Origin: Maratus speciosus
Taxonomy: Eukaryota; Arthropoda; Arachnida; Araneae; Salticidae
Direction of reading: 5' to 3'
Assembly: GCA_963932465.1 (NCBI GenBank)
Contig: OZ010791.1
Span: forward strand, 152,813,915-152,877,914
Length of the DNA stretch: 64,000 nucleotides
Both the position numbers and the translations under genes were made by a program. Shown here piece by piece: positions 37,592 through 48,680 of the stretch; position 1 is the stretch's first letter, and every line of letters begins with the position of its first letter. Below the pieces are notes generated by a model that had not been told where the DNA came from, ran no database searches, and was given only the letters and a program-made list of their open reading frames with translations.

Positions 37592-37746
37592 GTGTTTTTT
37601 GACTATAAATCAATGTATAATTCCTAACGCTCACCTAGTACGAGGGGAAAAACGTAGCATATTCATTCTAGACCTAAACTGAAGGGGTTAAAACAATTTC
37701 CAGCTTTCCTCTAATTATTTCCGAATTCAACTCCCTAACCACTGGG
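36396..37746. mobile_element. 1.35-kb palindromic fold-back (four modules)
   Basis: Two ~330-bp modules lie in direct order in the left half (36396-36720 and 36731-37050). The right half carries the same two in reverse, giving a forward-forward-reverse-reverse layout centred near 37071. Landmarks are CCCAGTGGTAGGGG / CCACTGGG at the edges, AATTAGGGGAAA, AATCCCTTCAG, GTACGAG and CATTTTACTCAGAATTTTAA. A 43-A tract (37548-37590) has expanded in one module. A transcript would form a duplex of about 600 bp. Confidence 0.88.
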
Positions 37747-38306
37747 CTGAAAAAGCGAACTAATTAATTTTTTCTCATCAATATTAAACTATTTTTTTTA
37801 TATTACTTACCTTTTTTTTTATTTATTTACTTGTATTAGTGACTTTCAAGTTGTGTTTGATCGTTAGTTCCTATCTATAAACACAGTTTTGATGAGGCCT
37901 ATAGATGTCTATGATGGTTAGAGTTGCAGTAAAGATAGAGATCCTACCTACACAACGTCCAGGTTGTGTATTATTTAAACGGAGCTTCTGACTGTAAAAT
38001 AGTCAATGAAACATCGTCTTCATTTTGAAAGACCTATCCAATGATATGCCACTCAATAGGGTGCGTAAAAGAAAATTTCGTGTGTACCGCCATTTTGAAT
38101 TTATAAAATTAAATCTAGCCTATAACCATTGGGCGGTTAAGACGAATCGATAGAGACCTCATTCATTAAAATCCATCCAGCCGTTGGGATGTTTCGAGGG
38201 TATAAAGAAATCCACATACCCAGATACGCATGAAACACATAACCCTTCTTGGCAGTCTGGTAAAAAAAGCCGGACAGACGCTTGAAAATTGAGAAATTTT
38301 AAGCAC

Positions 38307-38454
38307 TACAGTAAAACCTGTTAAAACGGAACCAGTGTGGTGGAATAACGCTTTAACCTGAAAATTTTCGCAATATCGGCTAAAACAGGCCAAAATTGTC
38401 TAAATGGGAAAGTTCTTCCAATTCTTTGTCGTTCTGTCTTAACAGGTTGCTGTA
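38307..38454. mobile_element. 144-bp Tigger-like MITE with TA TSD
   Basis: The element 38309-38452 has ends CAGTAAAACCTGTTAA and TTAACAGGTTGCTG, and mirrored AACGGAAC / GTTCTGTC words. TA flanks both sides (38307-38308 and 38453-38454). No coding capacity. A possible relative starts CAGTAAAACGTGTG at 40082 without a convincing right end. Confidence 0.82.
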
Positions 38455-38959
38455 TTAAATAGCTTCCTTTCATCGTATTGAATATAAGTGAATTATACTT
38501 TATCCATAAAGGAATGGTGTGAAATTAATTAGTCGAACTAGAGCTTTCTAAATAATTAACAGTAATTTTATGACAATAATGCTCACTGTACAAATACCGC
38601 GTTTTATTATTTTTCTCATTATTTTGCCTTTCATCCGTTTAAGAAAAAGCGCAATTATTACTTTCATTCTCAAGAAAACATTTCGTCACACGTAAAAAGC
38701 ACAGGCAGCAAGTTGCCGGAACGCGCCTGTGGTTGGAACAGATCTTTTTATTATTTGAAGAAGATTCCGTGTTTTGACCGGATAATTAAAAAAAAAAAAA
38801 AAAAAAAAAAAATGAGTTTCAGTTCGCGAATTTTTCGTGTTTTGGAGGAAAAGAGACATACGTAAAAAATCAGTTTCTGGTACAAAAAAGTAACATGCAG
38901 CACAGTTACGGGAACACCCCTGTGATTTGATGAAAATGCAACTTCAGATAATTTTTACG

Positions 38960-39389
38960 TTAAGGCTGTTTTAAACTGTTTTGCTCAACAAGCGCAAAAC
39001 GTTTTGACACATTTATAAATTCGTTTTCTAACGAAAAGATATTAAATTGGAAAAGCCTGACCAGGGAAGCGATTTGGAAACGAACTGTGTTTTCCATTTT
39101 TGGATGCATCAATTACTTATTGAGTTAGAAGCGATTCAGATCACGTGACAAACACATTTTTCATCCTTTCTTGACTGGTTTTTCTCGTTTCGCGCGGAAA
39201 TTCGGTTCAAAACGCTCACTTTGACACTCTTTTCTGAAAGATCTATTGCGTTTGCAAAAAAAACGGATAAAACAGCTCGATGACATAATTTCTGAACATC
39301 AACACCTGCTAGTTTCATGCATATCCGAACAAAAATAAATTAAAACTTATGTCAAAAAGTTGCCCTTTTGGATTTGAGAACAGCCTTAA
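38960..39389 (+). mobile_element. TTAA MITE family 1, copy inside the hAT nest
   Basis: TTAA duplicates lie at 38960-38963 and 39386-39389, with a body of 422 bp. The ends are GGCTGTTTTAAACTG and GGATTTGAGAACAGCC. The A-tract after GCGTTTGC is 8 long. The minus frame 39136-39318 (KLAGVDVQKLCHRAV...) also occurs, mutated, in other copies, but it is a shadow of the conserved repeat sequence and not a shared gene. Confidence 0.92.
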
Positions 39390-39751
39390 AATAATGAATT
39401 TTCCGTATTTTGGGGGGGGGGGGGGGGGAATGGGCAAATCAAAACAGGAATTTTCATGTTTCAATAATAATAAAAGCAATTGAAGAAACACCTTCAACTC
39501 ACGTATTTTTTTTTTTTTATTTAATGTATATTCCTCGAAACCAGACAGTATGATCCTCTAACTTCTGATAAGATACAGAATTTAAATCTGAGATTAAAAC
39601 TGAAATACGAAATTCCGATGAAAAATGTAAGTTAAAGGAAAACTTGTAAAATAACTTAGAATGTAAAAGTTCATTACTATCAGCTCAATCATAAAACAAA
39701 GTCTTGTTGATGCTAAAAAAATCTTTAAATTCATGCTTATTTTGAAACATC

Positions 39752-40693
39752 CAAAGTTTAGAGGTCTGCACGGGCCGGGCTGGGGCCTACTTTCATTCAT
39801 GGCACTCGGGCCTAACTTCTTTTTTTCGTACCGAGATAAAGCAGGTTTCATTCTTCCTAGGTCTTCATAAGCCGATATTTTCAGTCCCGTCTCGATCCAG
39901 CCTGCATGAAATAATTGTCTCGGCATGGCCTAGTCCGTGCAAAAATCAGTAAAATTTGGCCCAGGCCAAAAATTTTTGCAAAAAGTGTATATATTTTTAA
40001 ATCGACATTATTCTACAATTAAACTTTAAACTTTATTCGTTTTAAAGAATAGTAGATTTCTAGGCAATAATATTAAAATACAGTAAAACGTGTGAAAAAG
40101 AACCAGCTATGGCGGAATCCTGTCTTATATGGAAAAATTTATTGATCCATGCAAAATGAATATAATAATACGTGAGAAAAGAATATAATACATTCACACC
40201 TTTTAAGAAGAGAACTTGCTTATAACGCATTTTTTTTCTTTCCTATGCGATGTCTCAGAAGATTTTATTGTATAGCATTTTTCAGATTTTTAAGTCTCCA
40301 ATATATAATTTTTTGATTAACGATATTAATTATAGCTGAAACATTAAAATACAAATATAGATTCATTAAAGAAATGTATATCGCAATCTTCTTTAAAAAT
40401 GAAAATTATAAACATGAAAAAAGAGCTAAAATAATTATTTTTGGTCAGAACTCCTTTTAACAAAATCGACGTAAAATTCCGTCGGACTTGGGCTGAGATT
40501 TTAACTTTTTTCCGGGCCGGGCTCGGACCGAGCTTTCAATTTTTATACCGGGTCGGTCCTTTATTGCTTTTTGTATGGACCAGGCTGGGCGAAGTTTTAA
40601 CTTTTATACCGGGCCGGGCCGAACTTTTCTTTCTACGAGTCGGGCTGAGCCCGAACCTGGAAATTTCGGCCCATATAGAACTCTACAAAGTAT
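39752..40693. mobile_element. hAT MITE with (T)AGAGGTCTGCACGGGCC ends
   Basis: The element runs from about 39759 to 40685. The left end is TAGAGGTCTGCACGGGCCG, and the right end's reverse complement is TAGAGTTCTATATGGGCCG. The flanks CAAAGTTT and CAAAGTAT agree at 7 of 8. Subterminal CCGGGCCGGGC motifs recur at 40515-40660 and 39770-39960. A plus frame at 40441-40695 is a by-product of these GC-rich repeats. Located inside the 8.4-kb nest. Confidence 0.85.
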
Positions 40694-40886
40694 AACTAAG
40701 TTATTAATTAAAATTGTTCAGTCTAACAATACAATCAAGTTTAAATTATCAAGTAAGTTAATATTCTGTTTTACACATGTTAGTTTGCAATCATATCTCT
40801 AAAACCAATTTTATATTTCAAAAAATGAATGCATACATTTACTTATTCATATACAAGTATTTTTTTATCATTTGAAACAATAATCT

Positions 40887-41153
40887 GGACTTTTCTTTGG
40901 GTTGGGTTGATTTTTGACGGCCGATTATCTACTCGAGGGATATAGGCCCAAGGTGCCCTCCATAAGGGGGAGGGGGCTTTCTAAGAGAACCTAATCCGTA
41001 TTTACACATGGAAATCCAAGGTTCGAAGAAAACCACGAAAATTCTGAACGATTGGGCCGACGGGCGCGACTGGGTTCGAACCCAGCACCTCCCGTCGACC
41101 AGCTTCGAGAGCACAGAACCTCTCGGCCACTGGTGGGACGGACTTTTCTTTGG
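40887..41153 (-). mobile_element. Full-length tRNA-derived SINE with 14-bp TSD
   Basis: The duplication GGACTTTTCTTTGG lies at 40887-40900 and 41140-41153, with a body of 239 bp. On the minus strand the head holds a pol III A box (GGCCGAGAGG) and B box (GGTTCGAACCC), and the 3' end is a short run of CAACCCAACCC. The plus-strand copy at 52469-52707 has exactly the same body length. Overlapping minus-strand frames at 40929-41279 are not genes. Confidence 0.92.
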
Positions 41154-42083
41154 AAAAATTTGGCGTACTCGAATCGACTCCCAAGAAACAAAAACTCTAA
41201 TCTGAGATGATCCGAAAATGGAAACACTAGTCAACCCGATCCACAGCAAAAAAAAAAAATTAGAGGCGATGGCCAACACGATCAGGTAGAATCGGGTTAA
41301 CTGATCCGATGAAGATTTTAGAAGTTGCTATATATACGTCTTCCCGTAGTTTACAATGAAGTTATGTATTTATATAATTATTTTCTTATTTATACCTTCC
41401 ATTTCTCTTCTATATATGAAATAGAGATTAATATGTATAAAATGAGACTCTACTCACTGTATATTGAAATTAATGAACAAAGAATGAATTTTTAATTCGA
41501 TACTAAGTTTGCTTGAATAATTATACAAAACTCTCTTTTTATTTACTCATTCATATATATATATATATATAAAAAATACTTACCCTACGGTTTTTAATGA
41601 GAAGACCGAAGCGAGCAAATGAATTTAAACGTCCTGTCTCCTCTTGAAATCGTATTTCTCATAGGCGCGTAAGTTTGAGGTCAATCGAATAAACATCCAA
41701 CAGGAGAGCACATGAATGAGCTCTAGACAAGTTTTCGGTAACATCCGGCCGCTGTATAAATACGACAGCCTTTAACCGACATGTGGTCAAGCCAATCCGG
41801 CTTCCGAAGAAAAAAAATCAGTGTCCTGCTATTCCGTGGGTCGTATGTTCTATAAACTAACCTAAGATCTTTTTTTTTTAAATTAAACTACACCCGACTC
41901 GACACGACTCAGGTCGTGTGCAGGAAAAATCGGATTACCCGACCCGATGCAGGACTCAACACTCAAGTCAAAAAATTTTCCCCGACGACGATTAAATTTG
42001 ACCCCGACGGGGGGGCCAGGTGTGCCCGACGGGGGGGCATATGCCCCCCCGGTCCCCCCTCTGGCGCCGCCCTTGTTAGGAGC

Positions 42084-42861
42084 ATTCTGTTTTATTCGAA
42101 TGAATAAAGATAACTTCTTTCAGAAAACAGTCGTGTTAATACAGCCATACTCAAACCGCGGTCTGCATGTGGCCTGGCGATATTTTTTTGCGGTCCGATA
42201 CACATAATCATTAATCCATATCGAAAAATTAATTGTGCATACATATTATTTAAGACCTTCACTGTTAATTAATCTATTTTCATGGGAAGGCAAAATCTGT
42301 CCTGTTATTCATAATTAATTTAAAGTAATGTTAACACATCTTAAATATAATTTTCTTAAGAACCAAGAGATCTTTTTAAAACACCATCAAAAACTTTTAA
42401 ATGCGCGTTTAGTTCTCATTGATTCACACCAGTTTCAACTTATTTTATTTTATTTTATCATTTTTTTAGTCAAAAGTTCTTTTCACATGCAGTCCTATTT
42501 GTGCTACAGTGGTATACAGCGGTATTTCTTCAGGTATACAGTGGTATTTCTTGAGGTATACAGTGTTACAGTGGTATTTCTTATGATATACTGTGTTACA
42601 GTGATAGACAGTGATTTGATTGTGCTACATTGGTATTTGTTCTACATTTCTTTATCTTCAACACTAATCAAACATTATTCCGAATTAATTAAATGTGCAC
42701 TATATATTTCTACAATTAAAAAAAAAAAATAATAATAAAAGTTTTTGCATTGAGCAAAAGACAGATTTATTATTCCCCGATTTTTCCTTTTATTTAGAAA
42801 TTCTGCATTGTTATATTATTACGTTTTATATTTATTATATAGCTAATATTGCTTTTTCAGT
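42084..42861. other. AT-rich, with short GGTATTTCTT/TACAGTG repeats
   Basis: The plus frame 42328-42732 is the longest open frame in the window (134 codons) but is low-complexity (F, L, I, S, Y). Between 42510 and 42645 it overlaps a degenerate array of ACAGTGGTATTTCTT units, so I do not call it a gene. CAGCCATACTCAAACCGCGG at 42140 looks like a hAT terminus without partner. Confidence 0.5.
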
Positions 42862-42867
42862 GTTTAA

Positions 42868-42983
42868 AGGGACAAGGGACCTTAAAAACCTTTAAAATAA
42901 TTTTTTTTTATTTTTTGTAAATTTCACTTCAAATATTATATCAATTCAATATTATATGCATTATGGCATGCATTTATCAAAAA

Positions 42984-43023
<40 letters not shown>

Positions 43024-43671
43024 AGAAAAAAAATGGAATTTTACGTGTCGTCTTAGAAATCTTCGAAATGCCCCCTGCGCGTTCCATATCAATGAAAATA
43101 CCCAATATTTTTTTTATATAAAAGTTTGGTTTATATATATAAATAAAACTGTGCATCAAATTTTATATATTTAAATGCAAAGGTTAAAAAAAAATTCAAT
43201 TATTTTTTAATTTTTTCGCAAATTTTCAAAATTTTTCACTTTTTTTTTTTTTTTTTGTAAATTCCACTTTAAATATTACTCAAAGGTTCATTATATGCAT
43301 TATTTCACGCATTTATCACAAAAAAAAAATAATAATTTTTGAGAAAAAAAATGGAATTTTACGCGTCGTTTTAGAAATTTTCGAAATGCTCCCTGCGCGT
43401 TCCATATCAATGAAAATACCCAATATTTTTTTTAAAATGAAAGTTTGGTTTATATATGTAGATAAAACTGTGCATTGAATTTTATATATTTGAATATAAA
43501 GGTAAAAAAAAAAACGAAGCATAATTCCATTTTTTTCTCTTTTTTTTGGGGGGGGGGGGGGGGTAAATGCATGCCATAATGCATATAATGTGCTCTTGAA
43601 TAATATTTAAAGTGAAATTTACAAAAAATAAAAAAATGATTTTTAAGGTTTTTAAGATCCCTTGTCCCCAA
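42868..43671. mobile_element. 0.8-kb fold-back with internal direct repeat
   Basis: The left arm (about 42868-42985) and right arm (about 43560-43671) are inverted copies: GGGACAAGGGACCTTAAAAA against its mirror, GTGAAATTTACAAAAAATAA, and ATTATGGCATGCATTTA. Between them, 43021-43195 and 43341-43513 are direct repeats (TGGAATTTTACG, CCTGCGCGTTCCATATCAAT). 36 T at 42987-43022 and T7G16 at 43541-43563 flank the repeats. Confidence 0.82.
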
Positions 43672-43941
43672 CGTTTATCGAAAAAAACAGTACTTCCGGC
43701 CAGTGCCGGGAACAAGAGATAACTTTCATATTCCTTATTTTTAAAAAGCAAGCTTATATTATTCAAACACACGAGGATCAATTTAGTGGAAATCGATTAT
43801 AGGAAATTCAATACTAATTTTTATCAATACTAAATCATCATGAATGAGAATTTCGTGAAATTAGTCAGCTTTATCCAAGCTGCTTTTATTTAAAGTAACT
43901 TATATTTGGTTGCCAAATTCGGCGATATCTTGAAGTGCCTG

Positions 43942-45692
43942 CCATTTTAAGACAACATGGGGGATGAGGAGGCTAACAAGTGAACTTGGTCAAGACCTTA
44001 GTAATTCCTGTGCACATGCTCACTCACATCGGAATCGGTTGGTATATACGAGTGCTGTCGCAGGCAAAAAATCAGATTTTTCAAAATGTCACCCACATTA
44101 GAAATTGAAACTGATTTGAGCCATTTTTTAAGATAAAGACAAAACAAAAAATGCTGCGGAATCCTCATATCATGGTCAAATATTTAAGAAAGAAACCTTT
44201 TTCAATTTCTAGTTTTTTTGCACCTCACTTTAAATAAATATATTTTTTTTTAATTTAATGGCCTCCATTTTGAAACAAGATGGCTGATGAAGCTGGCCAG
44301 CGAATTTGGTCAAGACATTACGATATACTATCCACATGACTTCTTACATCGAAATAGGTTAATAAATACGCGTGTCATCACGTGACAAATATCAGATTGT
44401 TTCAAAATGTCAGCCATGCTAGAAATTCAAAGTGCTATAATTCAACCATTTTTTAAGATATATACGAAACAAAAACTGCTTCGAAATCTTTGTATCAAGG
44501 TCAAACACATAAAAAAATCTTTTTCATTTTTCAATTTTTTGATAACTCATTTTAAATTTAAAATTAAATTTTTTTTTTAAATGGCAGCCCTTTTAAAACA
44601 AGATGGCGAATAAATGCTGGCCAACGAACTCGGTCGAGACATTGGTATGTACTATGTACACACCAAGTTACATCCAAATCGGTTCATAAATACGCCTGTT
44701 ACCGCGTGACAAAAATCAAGTCGTTTCAAAATGTCAGCCGCAATAGAAATTCAAAATGCTATAACTCAGCCGTTTTTTTAGATATAGACGAAACAAAAAC
44801 TATTCCGGAATCTTTGTATTAAGGTCAAACGCATACAAAAGAAATCTTTTTCATTTTCCAATTTTTTAGTACCTCATTTTAAATTTTAAATTAAAAAAAA
44901 TTAAATGGCCGCCATTTTGAAACAAGACGGCGGATGAAGCTGGCGAACGAACTCGGTCGAGACATTGATACGTATTATGTGTACGCCAAGGTACATCCAA
45001 ATCGGTTCATAAATACGCCTGTTATTGCGTGACAAAAATCAGGTCGTTTCAAAATATCAGCCACGCTAGAAATTCAAAGTGCTATAACTCAACCATTTTT
45101 TAAGATATAGCGAAACAAGAACTGCTCCGGAATCTTTGTATCAAGATCAAACACATAAGGAAAAAATCTTTTTCATTTTCCAATTTTTTGATACCTTATT
45201 TTAAATTTTAAATTAAAAAAAAATTTAGATGGCCGCCATTTTGAAACACGATGGCGGATGAAGCTGGCGAACGAACTCGGTCGAGACATTGGTACGTATT
45301 ATGTATACGCCAAGGTACATCCAAATCGGTTCATAAATACGCCTGTTATTGCGTGACAAAAATCAGGTCGTTTCAAAATGTCAGCCACGCTAGATATTCA
45401 AAGTGCTATAACTCAGCCATTTTTTAAGATATAGACGAAACAAAAAATGCTCCGGAATCTTTGTATCAAGGTCAAACATATAAGAAAAAAATATTTTTCA
45501 ATTTTCAATTTTTTGGTACCACATTTCAAATTAAAAATTTTTTTTAAATTTTAAATGGCTGCCATTTTGAAACAAGATGGCGGATGAAGCTGGCCAACGA
45601 ACTCTGTCGAGACATTGGTATGCACTATCTATACACGAAGTTACATCCAAATCGGTTCATAAATACGAGAGTTACAGTGTGACAAAGATCAG
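43942..45692. repeat. 322-326-bp satellite, ~5.4 units
   Basis: The CCATTTT of the phrase GCCGCCATTTTGAAACAAG recurs at 43942, 44265, 44587, 44912, 45236 and 45562, giving periods of 322-326 bp. Each unit also carries GGCGGATGAAGCTGGC, ACATCCAAATCGGTTCATAA, AATACGCCTGTTA and CGTGACAAA. Similarity rises from left to right: the first unit is clearly the most diverged and the 44.9-45.5 kb units are close to each other. GCCGCCAT...ATGGCGG forms a small hairpin in each unit. Confidence 0.93.
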
Positions 45693-45788
45693 ATATATAT
45701 ATACGGAGGGTAATTTCGGGGTCTGGGGGTCATGATCGATGAAAATATACCAAAATTTTTTGAAATCGTTTTCCTCTGAACGGCTGCA

Positions 45789-45820
45789 ATAGGTAGCTTT
45801 TTGTAATGAAAGCTACCTAT
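45789..45820. repeat. Perfect 12-bp hairpin followed by T-tract
   Basis: ATAGGTAGCTTT and AAAGCTACCTAT (45789-45800 and 45809-45820) with an 8-nt loop, followed by about 25 T. It resembles a pol III or intrinsic-type terminator in shape, but no upstream RNA gene was found. Confidence 0.6.
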
Positions 45821-45845
45821 TTTTTTTTTTTTTTTTTTTTTTTTT

Positions 45846-47059
45846 GCACCACTATTTGCAAGCAATAAACTTTGCTGCATATTTTTACAGTATTTGCGGT
45901 GGGAATGCCACAAAATTTATGTTTGTAAATTAACGGTGTTAAAATTTTTGGGTGACATTTCTTCCGGGACAAACGTTCAACCCCTACTAATAATATTACC
46001 TTTGTTATATTGCTTTCTATTGGCCCACGAGAAAAAAAAATTCGAATAGGGCTGTATCTCTTTTACGTCCCACAAACACGCATAATAAAAAGGCAATGCA
46101 CATAGTCAATTATATTTAATATTGAGCAACGTTTAAAATTATTTCTTACATCACGCATACTGTTTTACTTCTATTTCAGATTACAGATGGGGTTTCGGAC
46201 GAGTTTTTTTGTAGAAAAAAAATATTTTTGCAGATTGATTTGATATAGAATTTCAAGTTCGAATTGACAAGTATCTTAGACCACGCAAAATTCTAGATTA
46301 CAGAACAAAATCACGTGACTTTGAAATTTATGACTATTATCGATAAAAGCTTGATAATTCTATGAAAGGGATCCTTTCTTCAATGATGAACAAATTCTTT
46401 TCTTTTAAAAATATTAATATATTATATATTTTATATTTTTATGATATTTATTCAATATTATATAATATTTAAGTTACTGCAACGGTTAAATAGATCACTT
46501 TTGGTGATCAAACTAAGCTTTTATTTTTCATTTTTACTATGTTTTTATTCCATAAAAAAGTGTGCGACGATATCATTTTGATTTTGATACATGTTTATGT
46601 TAGGGATATAAGATTTACAAAACATTAAAATAAAATTGGTACCGTAGTTCACTCATATCTGAAAAAAAAAAATCTTCATTCACAAAATAAATTTTATTAT
46701 ATTAAATTTTTATATGTTTTTTTTATATATATATATATGTATATATTCACTCAAGCTGCGCACTAAACTTATAATGATTGAAAATCCATACGAGGAATAT
46801 GTCTTTTTTCATTTATTTAGTACAACGAACAAAATTTTCCATCATAGATAAACAAAGTAAAATATTTTATTATTAGTAGTAATAATAATATTTTTGTAAA
46901 TATTTTGATATAAGACTATTAAATATACAGAAAATCTATATGTAAAAGAACACCAAATTCATCTTAAAATGTTAATTAAAAACATAAGGTTTGGTCGAAA
47001 GCGCTCGGGACTCCTGCGAATTCTTTTATATTTAACACCTGTAAATTGGTTTCAATTTC
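45846..47059. other. No gene recognised
   Basis: AT-rich DNA with an AT tract near 46724-46746. No repeat boundary or exon could be supported. Confidence 0.5.
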
Positions 47060-47488
47060 TTAAGGGTGTTCTCAAATCCAAAAGGGCAACTTTCTGACAT
47101 AAATTTTAATTTATTTTTGTTCGAAAATGCATGAAACTGGCTGGTGTTGTTGTTCAGAAACTATGTCATTGAGCTGTTTTTTCCTTTTTTTCGCAAACCC
47201 AATAGATCTTTCAGAAAATAGTGACAAAGTAGGCGTTTTGAACCGAATTTCCGTGCGAAGGGAGAAAGAGCTCTCAAGAGCGGGCGAAAAACGGGTTTGT
47301 CACGTGATCGAATTCGCTGATAACTCAATAGATAATTGATTGATCAAAAAATGGAAAAACAATTCAACTCCATAAATCGCTTCCATGGCCAGGCTTTCCA
47401 ATTTTATACCTTTCCGTTAAAAAATGAATTTGTAAATATGTCAAAACGTTTTGCGCTTGTTGAGCAGAGTACTTGAGAACAGCCTTAA
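47060..47488 (-). mobile_element. TTAA MITE family 1, minus orientation
   Basis: TTAA lies at 47060-47063 and 47485-47488, with a body of 421 bp. The ends are GGGTGTTCTCAAATCC and GTACTTGAGAACAGCC. One of the best preserved copies, with all internal landmarks present. The plus frame 47127-47339 is the antisense reading of the same repeat. Confidence 0.92.
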
Positions 47489-47546
47489 AGCTTAATTGTT
47501 TTTACACTTATTTTAGAAATAAAACTATGAATCATTTGATGTATTC

Positions 47547-47893
47547 ATGTTTTTAGTTAAGATACCATTTTTGGATAAGGATATCAGTAAATCTTCTTTC
47601 GACCATATAGCCGAAATTTATTCTCGTTTTCAACATTTTTCGCTACAGAAGAGCTTATTTATCTTAAATGTAATATTGAGATTTTATTCATTTATTTATT
47701 GCAATAATTTTAAAATTGCAATCGAGGGGAAAAATTGGTCGTAATACATACATATTTTAAAATTCTTTTCATTGCAATTCTACGACATTTTTAAAAATCA
47801 TATTCAAACAATGTAACATATTTGAAAGGAAATGCAGTTTTATGACACTATACATAATTACATAGAAAATTGTAGAATTCGAAATGTTTCATT
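47547..47893. other. AT-rich, no gene seen
   Basis: The plus frame 47547-47744 has no recognisable motif and no flanking splice signals that I can support. Confidence 0.4.
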
Positions 47894-48387
47894 TTAACCC
47901 TTTGTATCACCATGTTGCATATCTGCAACAGATCCAAAAGTCAATGCTACTTATACAGTAGGCTTTAAAAGACTATTTTATTGACTGCTGCTATCTCCAA
48001 ATACAGCAGTTATTACAAATTGTTCATAGAATTCTCAACAGGTGGCAATACTGAGTTAATTTTTTCATTTGTCATTTGAGCAGTTTCTCATCGTTATTGA
48101 TAAAATGAACTTCATAAATTTTGTAAAATTAAAAAGGCTAAAGACGTCAAAGACGTTTTTTACAATAAGTTCATATACTTTACAATTTTGTATTAGAAAA
48201 TTGACATATTTATGAGAAGTATGCAATTTCCTGTTTATTGCAGATGTGTAAAAGTACATTTCGGTCAATATTTTTTATTCTTGTGTTCTGAAATTCTTTT
48301 CGTTATTTTTTACATGCTTAAAGTGGTGTATTCTAACATTTGAATGGATACTTTTCAAATGGTAGTTACTGAGTCACAAAGTATTAA
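47894..48387. mobile_element. PiggyBac-like MITE, copy B (uninterrupted)
   Basis: The left flank TTAA (47894-47897) is followed by CCCTTTGTATCACC; the right end is GAGTCACAAAGTA followed by TTAA (48384-48387). The body is 486 bp. TTAA plus CCCTTTG is the usual form of piggyBac-like termini. It aligns along its length with copy A at 15170-16373 apart from the fold-back there. No transposase. Confidence 0.82.
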
Positions 48388-48412
48388 AGTATTTTTGAAA
48401 AATGTGAAAAAA

Positions 48413-48680
48413 TGAGTGAAAAAATGTCCGGAACTCGAACCCGGGTCATCGGTTAAACTACTTACACAAAACTTAGTTTGGTGTTTGCCCTATGTCGGTA
48501 TGGCTCACGGAAAAATATTCCATTTTGTGCTGCGGTTGTAGCCTTGTCAACATTTGATAGTGAGAAGTACCAGGTTGCATAGCGTTTGAAGTGGTTCAGT
48601 TGGTAGAACGTCGGCACGCTATACCGATGACCCGGGTTCGACGGGTTCGAGTCGCGGCCTGGACACGTTTTCACTCAGTT
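48413..48680 (+). mobile_element. tRNA-like segment with inverted partial copy
   Basis: The plus-strand part (about 48585-48676) has an A box TGGTTCAGTTGG at 48592-48603 and a B box near 48635 (GGTTCGACGGG, duplicated as GGTTCGAGTCG), spaced about as in a tRNA, then CCTGGACACGTTTTCACTCA. The left part (48413-48452) is the reverse of its 3' half. It could be a SINE pair in opposite orientation, or a tRNA-derived MITE. The duplicated B box and lack of an acceptor stem argue against a working tRNA gene. Confidence 0.65.

Larger units (their letters stand above)
33683..42083. mobile_element. 8.4-kb hAT-bounded nest with perfect 8-bp TSD
   Basis: The left terminus at 33691 is CAGGGGCGGCGCCAGA and the right terminus at 42075 reads TCTGGCGCCGCCCTTG. 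Both continue into mirrored CCCGACGGGGGGGC blocks. The outer octamer TTAGGAGC is identical on both sides (33683-33690 and 42076-42083). I infer one ancestral hAT-type insertion later inflated by at least five others (36396, 38309, 38960, 39759, 40901) and probably more. No hAT transposase was seen inside, so the ancestor was either non-autonomous or has lost its gene. Confidence 0.85.

Noticed and set aside
40082..40276. Second CAGTAAAAC-type Tigger MITE
   Set aside because: The left end is suggestive, but the proposed right end (TTTTATTGTA) matches over too few bases.
40929..41279. 116-codon minus-strand ORF and overlapping frames
   Set aside because: It covers the tRNA-derived SINE. The boxes and TSD explain the sequence, and the frame is not conserved in the other SINE copy.
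42328..42732. Longest ORF, 134 codons
   Set aside because: Low-complexity composition, overlap with a degenerate GGTATTTCTT repeat array, AT-rich context and no motif or splice support.
48585..48660. Functional tRNA gene
   Set aside because: The A and B boxes are present, but the B box is duplicated and no acceptor-stem pairing or clean anticodon arm can be drawn; an inverted partial copy nearby points to a repeat.
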